A DNA stretch of 64,000 bases from Flavobacterium sp. IMCC34852 (GTDB taxonomy: Bacteria; Bacteroidota; Bacteroidia; Flavobacteriales; Flavobacteriaceae), in NCBI RefSeq assembly GCF_030643905.1, contig NZ_CP121446.1:1240001-1304000 (forward strand), read 5' to 3'. The notes under the pieces were generated by a model. It worked only from the letters and a program-made list of their open reading frames with translations. It was not told where the DNA came from and ran no database searches. Position numbers and translations under genes: made by a program. Position 1 is the first letter of the stretch, and each line of letters starts with the position of its first letter. Positions 10,466-19,906 of this stretch are shown piece by piece.

Positions 10466-10876
10466 ATGGGAGTTCGTAAAAGAGAAACTGCAGACGCAAG
10501 AAAAGAGGCTAACAAGTCTATTGCCTTTGCTAAATTAAATAACTGCCCTACTTCACCTAGAAAAATGCGCTTAGTAGCAGACTTGGTAAGAGGTCAGAAA
10601 GTGGAAAGAGCTTTAAATATTTTAAGATTTAGCTCAAAAGAAGCTTCAAGAAAGTTAGAAAAACTTTTGTTATCTGCAATCAACAATTGGGAGCAGAAAA
10701 ATGCAGAAGGAAATGTAGCTGAAGCAGGCTTAATTGTTAAAGAAATCCGTGTTGACGGTGGAATGATGTTGAAAAGACTTCGTCCGGCGCCACAAGGAAG
10801 AGCACACAGAATTAGAAAACGTTCTAATCACGTTACTATCGTATTAGGACAATTAGATAACACACAAGCAAATTAA
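10466..10876 (+). CDS. rplV: 50S ribosomal protein L22 (uL22)
   Basis: 136 residues, about 25 longer than the E. coli protein because of an N-terminal extension ([20 protein letters not shown]) before the conserved start [17 protein letters not shown]. The beta-hairpin that reaches into the exit tunnel is at about 94-120 ([20 protein letters not shown]). L22 interacts with all rRNA domains of the large subunit. 5 bp separate it from rpsC. Confidence 0.96.
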   Translation: MGVRKRETADARKEANKSIAFAKLNNCPTSPRKMRLVADLVRGQKVERALNILRFSSKEASRKLEKLLLSAINNWEQKNAEGNVAEAGLIVKEIRVDGGMMLKRLRPAPQGRAHRIRKRSNHVTIVLGQLDNTQAN

Positions 10877-10881
10877 TTAAG

Positions 10882-11628
10882 ATGGGACAAAAGACAAATC
10901 CAATAGGAAACAGACTTGGGATCATCAGAGGATGGGATTCAAACTGGTATGGTGGAAATGATTACGGTGATAAAATCGCTGAAGATTATAAAATCAGAAA
11001 GTATATCCATGCTCGTTTATCAAAAGCTAGTGTATCAAAAGTAATCATCGAGAGAACTTTGAAACTTGTAACCGTTACTATCACTACTGCAAGACCGGGT
11101 ATTATTATCGGGAAAGGCGGACAAGAGGTAGACAAGTTGAAAGAAGAACTTAAGAAAGTTACTGACAAAGAGGTTCAAATCAACATCTTTGAAATCAAAA
11201 GACCTGAGTTAGATGCTTATCTAGTTGCGACTAGCATCGCTCGTCAAATCGAAAGCCGTATTTCATACAGAAGAGCTATTAAAATGGCTATCGCCGCAGC
11301 AATGCGTATGAATGCAGAAGGTATTAAAGTTTTGATTTCAGGTCGTTTGAACGGAGCTGAAATGGCACGTTCAGAGCAATTCAAAGAAGGAAGAATTCCT
11401 CTATCAACTTTCAGAGCCGATATTGATTATGCTTTGGGTGAAGCTCACACTACTTACGGTAGAATGGGTATCAAAGTGTGGATCATGAAAGGTGAGGTTT
11501 ATGGAAAAAGAGATCTTTCTCCATTAGTAGGCATGGATAAAAAACAAGCCGGTCAAGGTGGTGGAAAAAATGATGCTCCACGTGGTGGAAAATCAAACGG
11601 AAAACCAGGACCTCGTAAAAGAAAGTAA
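10882..11628 (+). CDS. rpsC: 30S ribosomal protein S3 (uS3)
   Basis: 248 residues. S3 lies at the mRNA entry channel. The KH RNA-binding motif is visible ([15 protein letters not shown], about 73-87), as is the C-terminal domain signature ([19 protein letters not shown]). It ends in a glycine/lysine-rich tail of about 25 residues with no family-wide role known to me. [14 protein letters not shown] supports the chosen start. Confidence 0.97.
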   Translation: MGQKTNPIGNRLGIIRGWDSNWYGGNDYGDKIAEDYKIRKYIHARLSKASVSKVIIERTLKLVTVTITTARPGIIIGKGGQEVDKLKEELKKVTDKEVQINIFEIKRPELDAYLVATSIARQIESRISYRRAIKMAIAAAMRMNAEGIKVLISGRLNGAEMARSEQFKEGRIPLSTFRADIDYALGEAHTTYGRMGIKVWIMKGEVYGKRDLSPLVGMDKKQAGQGGGKNDAPRGGKSNGKPGPRKRK

Positions 11629-11645
11629 TTTTAAACTAAAGAAAG

Positions 11646-12071
11646 ATGTTACAACCTAAAAGAACAAAATACCGTAAGGTACAGAAGGGTAGAATGAAAG
11701 GTGTTTCTCAAAGAGGACACGAGCTTTCTAATGGAATGTTTGGAATTAAATCAGTACATGAAACAGGAATGTTCTTAACTTCACGTCAAATCGAAGCTGC
11801 GCGTATCGCTGCAACTCGTTTTATGAAAAGAGAAGGACAATTATGGATTAAAATTTTCCCGGATAAACCAATTACCAAAAAACCTCTTGAGGTTCGTATG
11901 GGTAAAGGAAAAGGAGCTGTTGAATATTGGGCAGCTGTAGTAAAACCAGGAAAAATCATGTTTGAAGTTGGTGGCGTTCCACTATCTGTTGCTAAAGAAG
12001 CTTTGCGTTTAGCGGCACAAAAACTTCCAGTAAAAACTAAGTTTGTAGTTGCTAGAGATTTCGAAGCATAA
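11646..12071 (+). CDS. rplP: 50S ribosomal protein L16 (uL16)
   Basis: 141 residues. L16 contacts A-site tRNA and is a late assembly protein. It starts [19 protein letters not shown] and carries the arginine-containing loop region ([18 protein letters not shown]). 17 bp after rpsC and 13 bp before the chosen rpmC start. Confidence 0.97.
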   Translation: MLQPKRTKYRKVQKGRMKGVSQRGHELSNGMFGIKSVHETGMFLTSRQIEAARIAATRFMKREGQLWIKIFPDKPITKKPLEVRMGKGKGAVEYWAAVVKPGKIMFEVGGVPLSVAKEALRLAAQKLPVKTKFVVARDFEA

Positions 12072-12084
12072 TCAAGAAAATATT

Positions 12085-12276
12085 ATGAAACAATCAGAAA
12101 TTATCAATCTGTCTGCAGCTGAGTTGCAAGTGAAACTTACTGAGTTGAGAAAAGCCTATATGGATTTAAAATCTGCACACGCTATTTCTCCAATTGCCAA
12201 TCCACTTCAAATCAGAAGTGCCAGAAGAGCCGTTGCTAGAGTGGCAACTGAGCTAACTAAAAGAGAGTTACAATAA
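12085..12276 (+). CDS. rpmC: 50S ribosomal protein L29 (uL29)
   Basis: 63 residues from the ATG at 12085 (MKQSEIINLSAAELQ). An upstream in-frame start at 12049 would add 12 residues, overlap rplP and lack family support, so it was rejected. L29 is a small helical protein at the tunnel exit beside L23. The body KLTELRKAYMDLKSAHA fits the family's two-helix form. Confidence 0.95.
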   Translation: MKQSEIINLSAAELQVKLTELRKAYMDLKSAHAISPIANPLQIRSARRAVARVATELTKRELQ

Positions 12277-12291
12277 TTGTACTAGCTAAAG

Positions 12292-12549
12292 ATGGAAAAA
12301 AGAAATTTAAGAAAAGAAAGAATTGGTGTTGTTACGTCAAACAAAATGGACAAGTCTATTGTTGTGGCACAAGTAACCAGAGTAAAACACCCATTATATG
12401 GTAAGTTCGTATTGAAAACTAAAAAGTTTCATGCACACGACGAAACAAATGACTGTAACATTGGTGATACAGTAAAGATCATGGAAACAAGACCTTTATC
12501 AAAAACTAAATGTTGGAGATTAGTTGAAATCATTGAAAGAGCTAAGTAA
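12292..12549 (+). CDS. rpsQ: 30S ribosomal protein S17 (uS17)
   Basis: 85 residues. S17 is an OB-fold primary binder of 16S rRNA. Motifs: [19 protein letters not shown] near the start and [19 protein letters not shown] near the end, the latter the family signature. 15 bp after rpmC and only 2 bp before rplN. Confidence 0.97.
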   Translation: MEKRNLRKERIGVVTSNKMDKSIVVAQVTRVKHPLYGKFVLKTKKFHAHDETNDCNIGDTVKIMETRPLSKTKCWRLVEIIERAK

Positions 12550-12551
12550 TT

Positions 12552-12920
12552 ATGGTACAACAAGAATCAAGATTAAAAGTAGCAGATAACACAGGAGCAA
12601 AAGAAGTTTTGACTATCCGTGTTTTAGGAGGAACGAAACGTCGTTATGCCTCTGTTGGAGATAAAATTGTAGTATCAATTAAAGATGCAACACCAAACGG
12701 AAACGTGAAAAAAGGTGCTGTTTCTACTGCAGTTGTTGTACGTACCAAAAAAGAAGTAAGAAGAGCCGATGGTTCTTATATCCGTTTCGATGACAATGCA
12801 TGTGTTCTTTTGAACGCTGCAGGAGAAATGAGAGGAACTCGTGTTTTTGGTCCGGTTGCAAGAGAACTTCGTGAAAAACAATTCATGAAAATTGTATCAT
12901 TAGCACCAGAAGTGCTTTAA
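12552..12920 (+). CDS. rplN: 50S ribosomal protein L14 (uL14)
   Basis: 122 residues. L14 forms inter-subunit bridges and is the binding site of the silencing factor RsfS. Signature: [18 protein letters not shown] at the start, the [20 protein letters not shown] segment, and [15 protein letters not shown] near the end. Confidence 0.98.
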
Positions 12921-12932
12921 TTCGTTAGTAAG

Positions 12933-13247
12933 ATGATAAAGCTAAAAATAAAATCAGGAGATGTAGTTAAAGTGATTGCCGGTGACCACAAAGGGTCAGA
13001 AGGTAAAGTTTTACGCGTTGACCGTGAGAAAAACAAAGCCATCGTTGAAGGGGTAAATATGGTGTCTAAACACACTAAGCCAAGTGCTAAAAACCCTCAA
13101 GGAGGAATTGTTAAGAAAGAAGCTCCTATTCACATTTCAAACATTGCCTTAATTGATCCAAAATCAAAAAGCGCAACTAAAGTTGGAATCAAAGTAGAAG
13201 GAGATAAGAAAGTGAGATTTTCAAAAAAATCTAATCAAGTATTATAG
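12933..13247 (+). CDS. rplX: 50S ribosomal protein L24 (uL24)
   Basis: 104 residues. L24 is one of the first proteins to bind 23S rRNA. It has an N-terminal KOW motif ([18 protein letters not shown], about 9-26) and the following [13 protein letters not shown] segment. 12 bp after rplN, 2 bp before rplE. Confidence 0.97.
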   Translation: MIKLKIKSGDVVKVIAGDHKGSEGKVLRVDREKNKAIVEGVNMVSKHTKPSAKNPQGGIVKKEAPIHISNIALIDPKSKSATKVGIKVEGDKKVRFSKKSNQVL

Positions 13248-13249
13248 TT

Positions 13250-13801
13250 ATGGCCTATACACCTAGACTTAAGCAAGAATATAAGGACAGAGTAATTGCT
13301 GCCCTTAAAGAAGAATTCGGTTATAAAAACGTAATGCAAGTTCCAAAATTGGAAAAAATCGTTTTAAGCCGTGGCGTTGGAGCAGCAGTATCTGACAAAA
13401 AATTAGTTGACTACGCAGTTGACGAATTGACAAAAGTTACTGGACAAAAAGCAGTATCTACAATCTCTAAAAAAGACGTTGCGTCTTTCAAATTGAGAAA
13501 AGGTATGCCAATTGGTGCTAAAGTAACTCTTAGAGGTGAAAGAATGTATGAGTTTTTAGATAGACTTATCACATCATCTTTACCTCGTGTAAGAGATTTT
13601 AACGGTATCAAAGCAACTGGTTTTGACGGAAGAGGAAACTATAACCTTGGGGTTACTGAACAAATCATTTTCCCGGAAATTGATATTGATAAAGTAAACA
13701 AGATCTCAGGTTTAGATATTACATTCGTAACTTCTGCCAATACAGATAAAGAAGCAAAGTCATTATTGGCTGAATTAGGTTTACCTTTTAAAAAGAATTA
13801 A
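13250..13801 (+). CDS. rplE: 50S ribosomal protein L5 (uL5)
   Basis: 183 residues. L5 binds 5S rRNA and contacts the P-site tRNA. Signatures include [35 protein letters not shown] and the C-terminal [16 protein letters not shown]. In E. coli the S8 repressor site lies around the start of rplE; here rplE follows rplX by 2 bp and no hairpin was seen there. Confidence 0.97.
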   Translation: MAYTPRLKQEYKDRVIAALKEEFGYKNVMQVPKLEKIVLSRGVGAAVSDKKLVDYAVDELTKVTGQKAVSTISKKDVASFKLRKGMPIGAKVTLRGERMYEFLDRLITSSLPRVRDFNGIKATGFDGRGNYNLGVTEQIIFPEIDIDKVNKISGLDITFVTSANTDKEAKSLLAELGLPFKKN

Positions 13802-13804
13802 GAC

Positions 13805-14074
13805 ATGGCTAAAGAATCAATGAAAGCCCGTGAGGTTAAGAGACAAAGAGTGGTAGAAAAATACGCAGAGAAAAGAAAAGCTTTATTAGAAGCCGGAGAT
13901 TACGAAGCGTTACAAAAATTACCAAGAAATGCTTCACCAGTTCGTTTGCACAATCGTTGTAAATTAACCGGAAGACCAAGAGGGTATATGAGACAATTCG
14001 GTATTTCACGTGTTACTTTCCGTGAAATGGCCAACCAAGGATTAATCCCGGGAGTAAAAAAAGCCAGCTGGTAA
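13805..14074 (+). CDS. rpsN: 30S ribosomal protein S14, zinc-independent form (uS14)
   Basis: 89 residues: the longer form without CXXC pairs, so it does not bind zinc. Signature near the C-terminus: [19 protein letters not shown] followed by [18 protein letters not shown] (read in parts). S14 is a late assembly protein of the small-subunit head. It is the last gene before the longest gap of the cluster (141 bp). Confidence 0.97.
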   Translation: MAKESMKAREVKRQRVVEKYAEKRKALLEAGDYEALQKLPRNASPVRLHNRCKLTGRPRGYMRQFGISRVTFREMANQGLIPGVKKASW

Positions 14075-14087
14075 TAGTTGGAATTTC

Positions 14088-14191
14088 AGCAGATAATTGT
14101 ACATTTGCCGGATTTTTGCCGGGAACCGTGCAATTATCTGCTTTAAATTAGAGTTTAATGGCTTCAGGTTCAGTAGAATAGTTTTACTGAA
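14088..14191 (+). promoter_or_regulatory. two-hairpin structure in the rpsN-rpsH gap, candidate S8-type leader
   Basis: Hairpin 1: 14088-14102 pairs with 14128-14142 (arms AGCAGATAATTGTAC and GTGCAATTATCTGCT, one G-U). Inside it is a 4-bp GC stem (14108-14111 with 14119-14122) and a 7-nt loop. Hairpin 2: 14169-14177 pairs with 14183-14191 (TTCAGTAGA with TTTACTGAA, one G-U). Neither is followed by a T-run, so a plain terminator is unlikely. The structure lies 24 bp upstream of rpsH, the gene for the protein that represses this operon in E. coli. I searched by eye for the conserved rRNA-like core of the S8 site and found no convincing match, so the binding protein is uncertain. Confidence 0.6.
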
Positions 14192-14215
14192 AACCGTTGC
14201 CGCAATTTAATAAAT

Positions 14216-14614
14216 ATGTATACAGATCCAATTGCAGATTATCTTACGAGAGTTAGAAATGCAGTGATGGCAAACCACAAAGTGGTTGAAATCCCGGCAT
14301 CCAACTTGAAAAAAGAAATCACAAAGATTTTATTCGATCAAGGATATATCTTAAGCTACAAGTTTGATGACACTACCGTTCAAGGTACCATCAAAATCGC
14401 TTTGAAGTATGATAAAGATACTAAAGAGTCAGTTATCAAAGATATCCAAAGAATTAGTAAACCAGGTTTACGTAAATATGCAGGTGCTGCAAAACTACCT
14501 AGAATCCTTAACGGATTAGGAATTGCTATTGTTTCCACTTCTAAAGGTCTAATGACCGGGAAACAAGCTAAGCAATTAAATGTTGGTGGAGAAGTAATTT
14601 GTTACGTATACTAA
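14216..14614 (+). CDS. rpsH: 30S ribosomal protein S8 (uS8)
   Basis: 132 residues. S8 binds helix 21 of 16S rRNA and, in E. coli, represses the spc operon. Signatures: [17 protein letters not shown] at the start, [19 protein letters not shown] in the middle and [19 protein letters not shown] near the end. The gene follows the longest and most structured gap of the cluster. Confidence 0.97.
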   Translation: MYTDPIADYLTRVRNAVMANHKVVEIPASNLKKEITKILFDQGYILSYKFDDTTVQGTIKIALKYDKDTKESVIKDIQRISKPGLRKYAGAAKLPRILNGLGIAIVSTSKGLMTGKQAKQLNVGGEVICYVY

Positions 14615-14630
14615 TAAAAACAGTTAAACA

Positions 14631-15173
14631 ATGTCAAGAATAGGTAAAAATCCAATTTCGATTCCTGCTGGTGTAACTGTTGAAGTTAGTGAAACAGTAA
14701 TTACAGTTAAAGGAAAATTAGGTCAACTTACACAAGAGTACGCAGACGTAACAGTGAAAGTTGAAGAAGGTCAACTAGTAGTAGAAAGACCATCTGATAG
14801 CAAAGATCATAGAGCAAAACACGGATTATACAGATCATTAATCAACAACATGATTGTGGGTGTGTCTGAAGGTTTTACTAAAGAATTAGAATTGGTTGGA
14901 GTAGGTTACAGAGCTTCTAACCAAGGACAAAAGTTAGACTTAGCGTTAGGTTTCTCTCATAATATTGTTTTAGAAGTTGCTCCGGAAGTAAAGCTAGAAA
15001 CAATATCTGAGAAAGGTAAAAACCCAATCGTGAAGTTAACATCTTACGACAAACAATTAATCGGACAAATCGCTGCCAAAATCAGAGGTTTCCGTAAACC
15101 TGAACCTTACAAAGGAAAAGGAGTTAAGTTTGTTGGTGAAGTATTAAGAAGAAAAGCAGGTAAATCAGCGTAA
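14631..15173 (+). CDS. rplF: 50S ribosomal protein L6 (uL6)
   Basis: 180 residues. L6 lies near the factor-binding site. Two related alpha-beta halves are visible, with the family end motif [19 protein letters not shown]. The start [15 protein letters not shown] is canonical. 16 bp after rpsH. Confidence 0.98.
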   Translation: MSRIGKNPISIPAGVTVEVSETVITVKGKLGQLTQEYADVTVKVEEGQLVVERPSDSKDHRAKHGLYRSLINNMIVGVSEGFTKELELVGVGYRASNQGQKLDLALGFSHNIVLEVAPEVKLETISEKGKNPIVKLTSYDKQLIGQIAAKIRGFRKPEPYKGKGVKFVGEVLRRKAGKSA

Positions 15174-15184
15174 AAATTAGCATT

Positions 15185-15538
15185 ATGTCATTAACAAAAA
15201 CTGAAAGAAGACAAAGAATTAAATTCAGAATCAGAAAGATTGTTAGCGGTACTGCTGCTAAACCAAGATTATCTGTATTCAGAAGTAATAAAGAAATCTA
15301 CGCACAACTAATCGATGATGTGAATGGAGTTACTTTATTGGCTGCTTCATCAAAAGATAAAGGAGTAGATATTAAAGGTACAAACGTAGAAGTTGCTGCT
15401 GCTGTTGGAAAATTAGCTGCAGAAAAAGCGTTAAAAGCCGGAATTACTGAAGTAACTTTCGATAGAGGAGGTTATTTGTACCACGGTCGTATTAAATCAT
15501 TAGCTGAAGGCGCAAGAGCCGCTGGACTTAAATTCTAA
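15185..15538 (+). CDS. rplR: 50S ribosomal protein L18 (uL18)
   Basis: 117 residues. L18 binds 5S rRNA with L5. Recognised from [19 protein letters not shown] in the first half and [20 protein letters not shown] near the end. 11 bp after rplF and 6 bp before rpsE. Confidence 0.97.
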   Translation: MSLTKTERRQRIKFRIRKIVSGTAAKPRLSVFRSNKEIYAQLIDDVNGVTLLAASSKDKGVDIKGTNVEVAAAVGKLAAEKALKAGITEVTFDRGGYLYHGRIKSLAEGARAAGLKF

Positions 15539-15544
15539 TATATT

Positions 15545-16066
15545 ATGTCTAAATACAAAAATGTAGAATTAGTAAAACCTAGCGGTCTTGAATTAAAAGA
15601 TCGTCTGGTAAGTGTAAATCGTGTTACCAAAGTAACAAAAGGAGGTAGAGCTTTTGGCTTTTCTGCTATTGTTGTAGTAGGTGATGAAAACGGTGTAGTA
15701 GGTCACGGATTAGGAAAATCTAAAGATGTTTCTGAAGCTATTGCCAAAGCAGTAGAAGATGCAAAGAAAAACTTAGTTAGAATTCCTTTAAGTGGTCAAT
15801 CTGTACCTCACGAACAAAAAGGAAAATTTGGTGGAGCAGCAGTATATTTGATGCCTGCATCTCACGGTACCGGAGTAATCGCTGGTGGTGCTGTTCGTGC
15901 AGTATTAGAGTCTGTAGGAGTACATGACGTATTGTCAAAATCTCAAGGTTCATCAAACCCTCACAATGTAGTTAAAGCAACTTTTGATGCTTTGTTACAA
16001 ATGAGAAGTGCTGTTACTGTTGCAAAACAAAGAGGTATTTCTTTAGAAAAAGTTTTTAAAGGTTAA
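15545..16066 (+). CDS. rpsE: 30S ribosomal protein S5 (uS5)
   Basis: 173 residues. S5 works with S4 in decoding accuracy and mRNA unwinding. The N-terminal double-stranded-RNA-binding-like domain has [19 protein letters not shown]; the loop [11 protein letters not shown] is the region of spectinomycin-resistance changes in other species. The C-terminal domain carries [19 protein letters not shown]. Confidence 0.97.
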   Translation: MSKYKNVELVKPSGLELKDRLVSVNRVTKVTKGGRAFGFSAIVVVGDENGVVGHGLGKSKDVSEAIAKAVEDAKKNLVRIPLSGQSVPHEQKGKFGGAAVYLMPASHGTGVIAGGAVRAVLESVGVHDVLSKSQGSSNPHNVVKATFDALLQMRSAVTVAKQRGISLEKVFKG

Positions 16067-16078
16067 TTCAAGGAAATT

Positions 16079-16261
16079 ATGGCTAAATTATTAGTAAAAC
16101 AAGTTAGAAGCAAAATCAACTGTCCTCTTACCCAAAAAAGAGGATTGGAAGCTTTAGGTCTTCGTAAAATGGGACAAGTTGTGGAGCATGATTCAAATCC
16201 GGCTATCCTTGGAATGATAAATAAAGTTAAACACTTAGTTTCCGTTGAGGAAGTTAAATAA
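16079..16261 (+). CDS. rpmD: 50S ribosomal protein L30 (uL30)
   Basis: 60 residues, the short bacterial form. Recognised from [20 protein letters not shown] and [18 protein letters not shown]. 12 bp separate it from each neighbour, rpsE and rplO. The overlapping minus-strand frame is a shadow. Confidence 0.96.
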   Translation: MAKLLVKQVRSKINCPLTQKRGLEALGLRKMGQVVEHDSNPAILGMINKVKHLVSVEEVK

Positions 16262-16273
16262 CAATTTATAGTT

Positions 16274-16726
16274 ATGAATTTAAGTAACTTACAACCTGCT
16301 GAAGGGTCTACACACAATCAAAATAAAAGGTTAGGTAGAGGAGAAGGTTCTGGTAAAGGTGGTACCGCTGCACGTGGTCACAAAGGAGCTAAGTCTCGTT
16401 CTGGTTATTCTAAAAAGATTGGTTTTGAAGGAGGGCAAATGCCACTTCAAAGACGTGTGCCTAAGTTTGGTTTCAAAAACATCAATCGTGTAGAATACCA
16501 AGGGGTAAATCTTGACAGTCTTCAAGCTTTAGTAGATAACGGAATTGTTACTGATACAGTAGATTTTACTGTATTTGTAGAAAACCGTTTGGCTACTAAA
16601 AATGAGGTAGTTAAAATTTTAGGAAGAGGAGAATTAAAAGCAAAATTAAAAGTAACTGCTCACAAATTTACTGCTACAGCAAAAGCGGCTATTGAAGCTG
16701 CCGGTGGTGAAGCTGTAACCTTATAA
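16274..16726 (+). CDS. rplO: 50S ribosomal protein L15 (uL15)
   Basis: 150 residues. L15 is a late assembly protein with a glycine-rich basic extension (RLGRGEGSGKGGTAARGHKG, about 20-39). The C-terminal globular part carries ILGRGELKAKLKVTAHKFT. It precedes secY by 11 bp. Confidence 0.97.
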   Translation: MNLSNLQPAEGSTHNQNKRLGRGEGSGKGGTAARGHKGAKSRSGYSKKIGFEGGQMPLQRRVPKFGFKNINRVEYQGVNLDSLQALVDNGIVTDTVDFTVFVENRLATKNEVVKILGRGELKAKLKVTAHKFTATAKAAIEAAGGEAVTL

Positions 16727-16737
16727 TTACTAGAACA

Positions 16738-18081
16738 ATGAAGAAATTTTTTGAATCATTAAATAATGTTTGGAAAATAGAAGAACTAAGAAACAGAATA
16801 ACGTTAACGTTACTTCTGTTATTAGTTTATCGATTTGGAGCGCATGTAACTCTTCCGGGAATTGATGCAACACAATTAGAAAACTTAGCAGGTCAAACAG
16901 ATAAAGGTATTGGATCAATATTGGATATGTTTACCGGTGGAGCGTTTTCTAAAGCGTCTGTTTTTGCCTTGGGGATCATGCCTTACATCTCAGCTTCAAT
17001 TGTTGTTCAATTAATGGGTATCGCTATTCCGTATTTGCAGAAATTGCAAAAAGATGGCGAGAGCGGAAGAAAAAGATTGAATCAAATTACAAGATGGTTA
17101 ACCATCGCTATTACGTTGGTACAAGGTCCGGGTTATATCTATAACCTATACACTACTTTACCTCCGGGAGCTTTCCTTTTAGGATTTGATTCATTCCAAT
17201 TTTTATTCTCTTCTGTATTAATTCTAACCACAGGAACTATTTTCGCTATGTGGTTAGGTGAAAAAATTACAGACAAAGGTATTGGTAACGGTATTTCACT
17301 ATTGATTATGGTGGGTATCTTAGCCAGATTACCGCAAGCCTTATTCCAAGAGTTTACCTCTAAAGTGACCAACAATAATGGTGGCCCAATGTTATTGGTA
17401 TTCGAAATTGTAGTTTGGTTGTTGGTAATCATTGCTTGTGTTCTATTAGTAATGGCAGTTAGAAAAATTCCGGTGCAATACGCTCGTCGTACAACAACCG
17501 GTGATTTCGAACAAGACATGATGGGCGGTAACAGACAGTGGATTCCCTTAAAATTGAATTCTGCCGGGGTTATGCCAATCATCTTTGCACAAGCTATTAT
17601 GTTTATACCTGCTGCTTTAGCCGGACTTTCAAAATCTGAAACGTCTCAGTCTATTGCAGGTACATTTAGTAATATGTTCGGATTTTGGTACAACTTTGTA
17701 TTTGCTATGTTGATTTTAATATTTACATTTTTCTACACTGCAATTACAGTTCCAACAAACAAAATGGCCGATGATTTAAAAAGAAGCGGTGGCTTTATTC
17801 CCGGAATTAAACCCGGAGTGGAAACAGCCGATTTCTTAGATAAAATCATGTCTCTTATAACATTCCCTGGTTCATTATTTTTAGCATTAATCGCTGTGTT
17901 CCCAGCCATTGTTGTTAGTCTTGATGTACAACAATCTTGGGCAATGTTCTATGGTGGTACTTCATTAATCATTATGGTTGGTGTTGCTATCGATACTATT
18001 CAACAAATAAATTCTTATTTATTGAATAAACACTATGACGGATTGATGAAAAGTGGTAAAAATAGAAAAGCAGTAGCTTAA
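16738..18081 (+). CDS. secY: protein translocase subunit SecY
   Basis: 447 residues with about ten hydrophobic segments. SecY forms the channel of the Sec translocon in the inner membrane. Family signatures are [15 protein letters not shown] (about 80-94), and the cytoplasmic loops with [16 protein letters not shown] and [16 protein letters not shown]. It lies in the standard spc-operon position between rplO and infA. Confidence 0.98.
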   Translation: MKKFFESLNNVWKIEELRNRITLTLLLLLVYRFGAHVTLPGIDATQLENLAGQTDKGIGSILDMFTGGAFSKASVFALGIMPYISASIVVQLMGIAIPYLQKLQKDGESGRKRLNQITRWLTIAITLVQGPGYIYNLYTTLPPGAFLLGFDSFQFLFSSVLILTTGTIFAMWLGEKITDKGIGNGISLLIMVGILARLPQALFQEFTSKVTNNNGGPMLLVFEIVVWLLVIIACVLLVMAVRKIPVQYARRTTTGDFEQDMMGGNRQWIPLKLNSAGVMPIIFAQAIMFIPAALAGLSKSETSQSIAGTFSNMFGFWYNFVFAMLILIFTFFYTAITVPTNKMADDLKRSGGFIPGIKPGVETADFLDKIMSLITFPGSLFLALIAVFPAIVVSLDVQQSWAMFYGGTSLIIMVGVAIDTIQQINSYLLNKHYDGLMKSGKNRKAVA

Positions 18082-18086
18082 TTTTT

Positions 18087-18302
18087 ATGGCAAAACAATC
18101 AGCAATAGAACAAGACGGAACGATCATTGAAGCATTATCCAATGCGATGTTTCGTGTAGAATTAGAAAATGGACATATTGTGATTGCTCACATCTCCGGT
18201 AAAATGCGTATGCATTACATCAAATTGTTACCTGGTGACAAAGTGAAACTGGAAATGAGCCCTTATGATTTGTCAAAAGCAAGAATTACTTATAGATACT
18301 AA
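18087..18302 (+). CDS. infA: translation initiation factor IF-1
   Basis: 71 residues, an OB-fold protein that blocks the A site during initiation. Starts [17 protein letters not shown] and ends [10 protein letters not shown], both typical. 5 bp after secY and 10 bp before rpmJ, the usual gene order. Confidence 0.98.
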   Translation: MAKQSAIEQDGTIIEALSNAMFRVELENGHIVIAHISGKMRMHYIKLLPGDKVKLEMSPYDLSKARITYRY

Positions 18303-18312
18303 AGCTACTAAT

Positions 18313-18429
18313 ATGAAAGTAAGAGCATCAGTTAAAAAAAGAAGTGCCGAGTGCATTATCGTACGTCGCAAAGGCAGATTGTACGTGATTAATAAAAAGA
18401 ATCCTAGATTTAAACAAAGACAAGGATAA
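18313..18429 (+). CDS. rpmJ: 50S ribosomal protein L36, zinc-free form (bL36)
   Basis: 38 residues read directly from the DNA (ATG at 18313, TAA at 18427-18429). It starts [20 protein letters not shown] and ends NPRFKQRQG. In the zinc-binding form Cys11, Cys14, Cys27 and a histidine bind the metal; here only Cys14 remains (Ser11, Asn27, Phe in place of His), so zinc binding is lost. It lies 10 bp after infA and 3 bp before rpsM. Confidence 0.95.
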
Positions 18430-18432
18430 GTT

Positions 18433-18807
18433 ATGGCAAGAATAGCAGGGGTAGACATCCCAAAAAACAAAAGAGGAGTTATCGCTTTAACCTACATCTT
18501 CGGAGTAGGCAGAAGTAGAGCAATTGAGATTTTAGAAAAAGCTCAAGTAAGCCAAGATAAAAAAGTTCAAGATTGGAATGATGACGAAATCGGAGGAATC
18601 CGTGATGCGGTATCATACTACAAAATTGAAGGTGAACTTCGTTCAGAAGTATCATTGCACATCAAACGTTTAATGGATATTGGATGTTATAGAGGTATCC
18701 GTCACAGATCTGGTCTTCCGTTAAGAGGACAAAGAACTAAGAACAACTCTAGAACAAGAAAAGGTAAAAGAAAAACTGTTGCTAACAAGAAAAAAGCAAC
18801 TAAATAA
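18433..18807 (+). CDS. rpsM: 30S ribosomal protein S13 (uS13)
   Basis: 124 residues. S13 contacts P-site tRNA and bridges the subunits. Signatures: [20 protein letters not shown] at the start and [19 protein letters not shown] near the end. The C-terminal tail is very lysine-rich, as usual. 8 bp before rpsK. Confidence 0.98.
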   Translation: MARIAGVDIPKNKRGVIALTYIFGVGRSRAIEILEKAQVSQDKKVQDWNDDEIGGIRDAVSYYKIEGELRSEVSLHIKRLMDIGCYRGIRHRSGLPLRGQRTKNNSRTRKGKRKTVANKKKATK

Positions 18808-18815
18808 TAAATAGT

Positions 18816-19199
18816 ATGGCTAAAACGACTGCAAAAAAACGTAAAGTTATCGTTGAATCAACGGGTGAAGCTCATATTAATGCAACCTTTAATAACATCA
18901 TCATTTCGTTAACTAACAAAAAAGGTGAAGTTATTTCTTGGTCTTCAGCCGGAAAAATGGGCTTTAGAGGTTCTAAAAAGAATACTCCATACGCCGCTCA
19001 AATGGCAGCAGAAGATTGTGGAAAGGTGGCTTTAGAAGCTGGTCTTAAAAAAGTAAAAGTTTATGTAAAAGGACCGGGTAACGGACGTGAGTCTGCGATC
19101 AGATCTATTCATAACTCAGGAATTGAAGTAACCGAAATCATTGATGTTACTCCAATGCCACACAACGGATGTCGTCCTCCTAAAAGACGTAGAGTATAA
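18816..19199 (+). CDS. rpsK: 30S ribosomal protein S11 (uS11)
   Basis: 127 residues. S11 lies on the small-subunit platform. Signatures: [19 protein letters not shown] near the start, [18 protein letters not shown] in the second half and [16 protein letters not shown] at the end. The next gene, rpsD, follows only after an 80-bp structured gap. Confidence 0.98.
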   Translation: MAKTTAKKRKVIVESTGEAHINATFNNIIISLTNKKGEVISWSSAGKMGFRGSKKNTPYAAQMAAEDCGKVALEAGLKKVKVYVKGPGNGRESAIRSIHNSGIEVTEIIDVTPMPHNGCRPPKRRRV

Positions 19200-19212
19200 T
19201 TATAGTATAATC

Positions 19213-19266
19213 AAGACAGAATCAAGATTATCGAAGGATTCGACCTGAATTCATAATCTCTGTCTT
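19213..19266 (+). promoter_or_regulatory. structured leader before rpsD, candidate S4 autoregulatory RNA
   Basis: Outer helix: AAGACAGA (19213-19220) pairs perfectly with TCTGTCTT (19259-19266). After a 5-nt one-sided bulge, GATTAT (19226-19231) pairs with ATAATC (19253-19258). Inside, CGAA (19232-19235) pairs with TTCG (19239-19242) around the loop GGA. Positions 19243-19252 remain unpaired and could take part in a pseudoknot. The helix ends 13 nt before the rpsD ATG, so folding would affect initiation. S4 is the autogenous repressor of the alpha operon in E. coli. I recall S4-leader classes described for Bacteroidia/Flavobacteriia, but could not compare this element with their model. Confidence 0.75.
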
Positions 19267-19279
19267 AAAACAATTTAAA

Positions 19280-19885
19280 ATGGCAAGATATACTGGTCCA
19301 AGTACAAGAATCGCCCGTAAGTTTGGCGAAGCAATTTTCGGAGAAGACAAAGCCTTCGAAAAAAGAAATTATCCTCCCGGACAACACGGGATGGCTAAAA
19401 AAAGAGGTAAAAAATCTGAATATGCTGTTCAGTTAATGGAAAAGCAAAAAGCTAAATATACCTATGGTATTTTAGAAAAACAATTCAGAAACCTATTTGA
19501 AAAAGCAGCCGCTTCTAAAGGAGTAACCGGTGAAATCCTTTTACAATTATGTGAAGCTCGTTTAGATAATGTAGTATACAGAATGGGAATTGCACCTTCA
19601 AGAAGAGCTGCAAGACAAATCGTTTCTCACCGTCACATCACTGTAAACGGAGAATTAGTAAACATCCCGTCTTACCACTTAAAAGCCGGTGATAAAGTGG
19701 CTGTTCGTGAAAAATCTAAATCGGTTGAAGCTATCGAGCGTTCATTGGCTAACTCTTCTCATGTATATGAGTGGATCACTTGGAACAATGATACCAAAGA
19801 AGGAACTTTCGTTTCTGTCCCTCAAAGACTACAGATTCCGGAAAACATTAAAGAACAATTAATCGTAGAGTTGTACAACAAATAA
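19280..19885 (+). CDS. rpsD: 30S ribosomal protein S4 (uS4)
   Basis: 201 residues. S4 is a primary binder of 16S rRNA and a decoding-accuracy protein. The start [20 protein letters not shown] lacks the cysteine zinc knuckle, so this is the zinc-free form. The S4 RNA-binding domain is at about 93-155 ([36 protein letters not shown]). The gene directly follows a structured 80-bp gap. Confidence 0.98.
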   Translation: MARYTGPSTRIARKFGEAIFGEDKAFEKRNYPPGQHGMAKKRGKKSEYAVQLMEKQKAKYTYGILEKQFRNLFEKAAASKGVTGEILLQLCEARLDNVVYRMGIAPSRRAARQIVSHRHITVNGELVNIPSYHLKAGDKVAVREKSKSVEAIERSLANSSHVYEWITWNNDTKEGTFVSVPQRLQIPENIKEQLIVELYNK

Positions 19886-19906
19886 TAATTGACCCTAGTC
19901 TAAATT

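Noticed and set aside
12049..12084. Earlier start for rpmC
   Set aside because: Would overlap rplP and add residues absent from L29; the ATG at 12085 gives the normal protein.
14088..14142. Hairpin before rpsH as a copy of the S8 site of 16S rRNA
   Set aside because: The conserved core strands of rRNA helix 21 could not be found; the resemblance of the loop region to rRNA was only generic GC pairing.
17139..17582. Minus-strand frame of 147 codons inside secY
   Set aside because: Shadow of secY; composition reflects the membrane segments read backwards.
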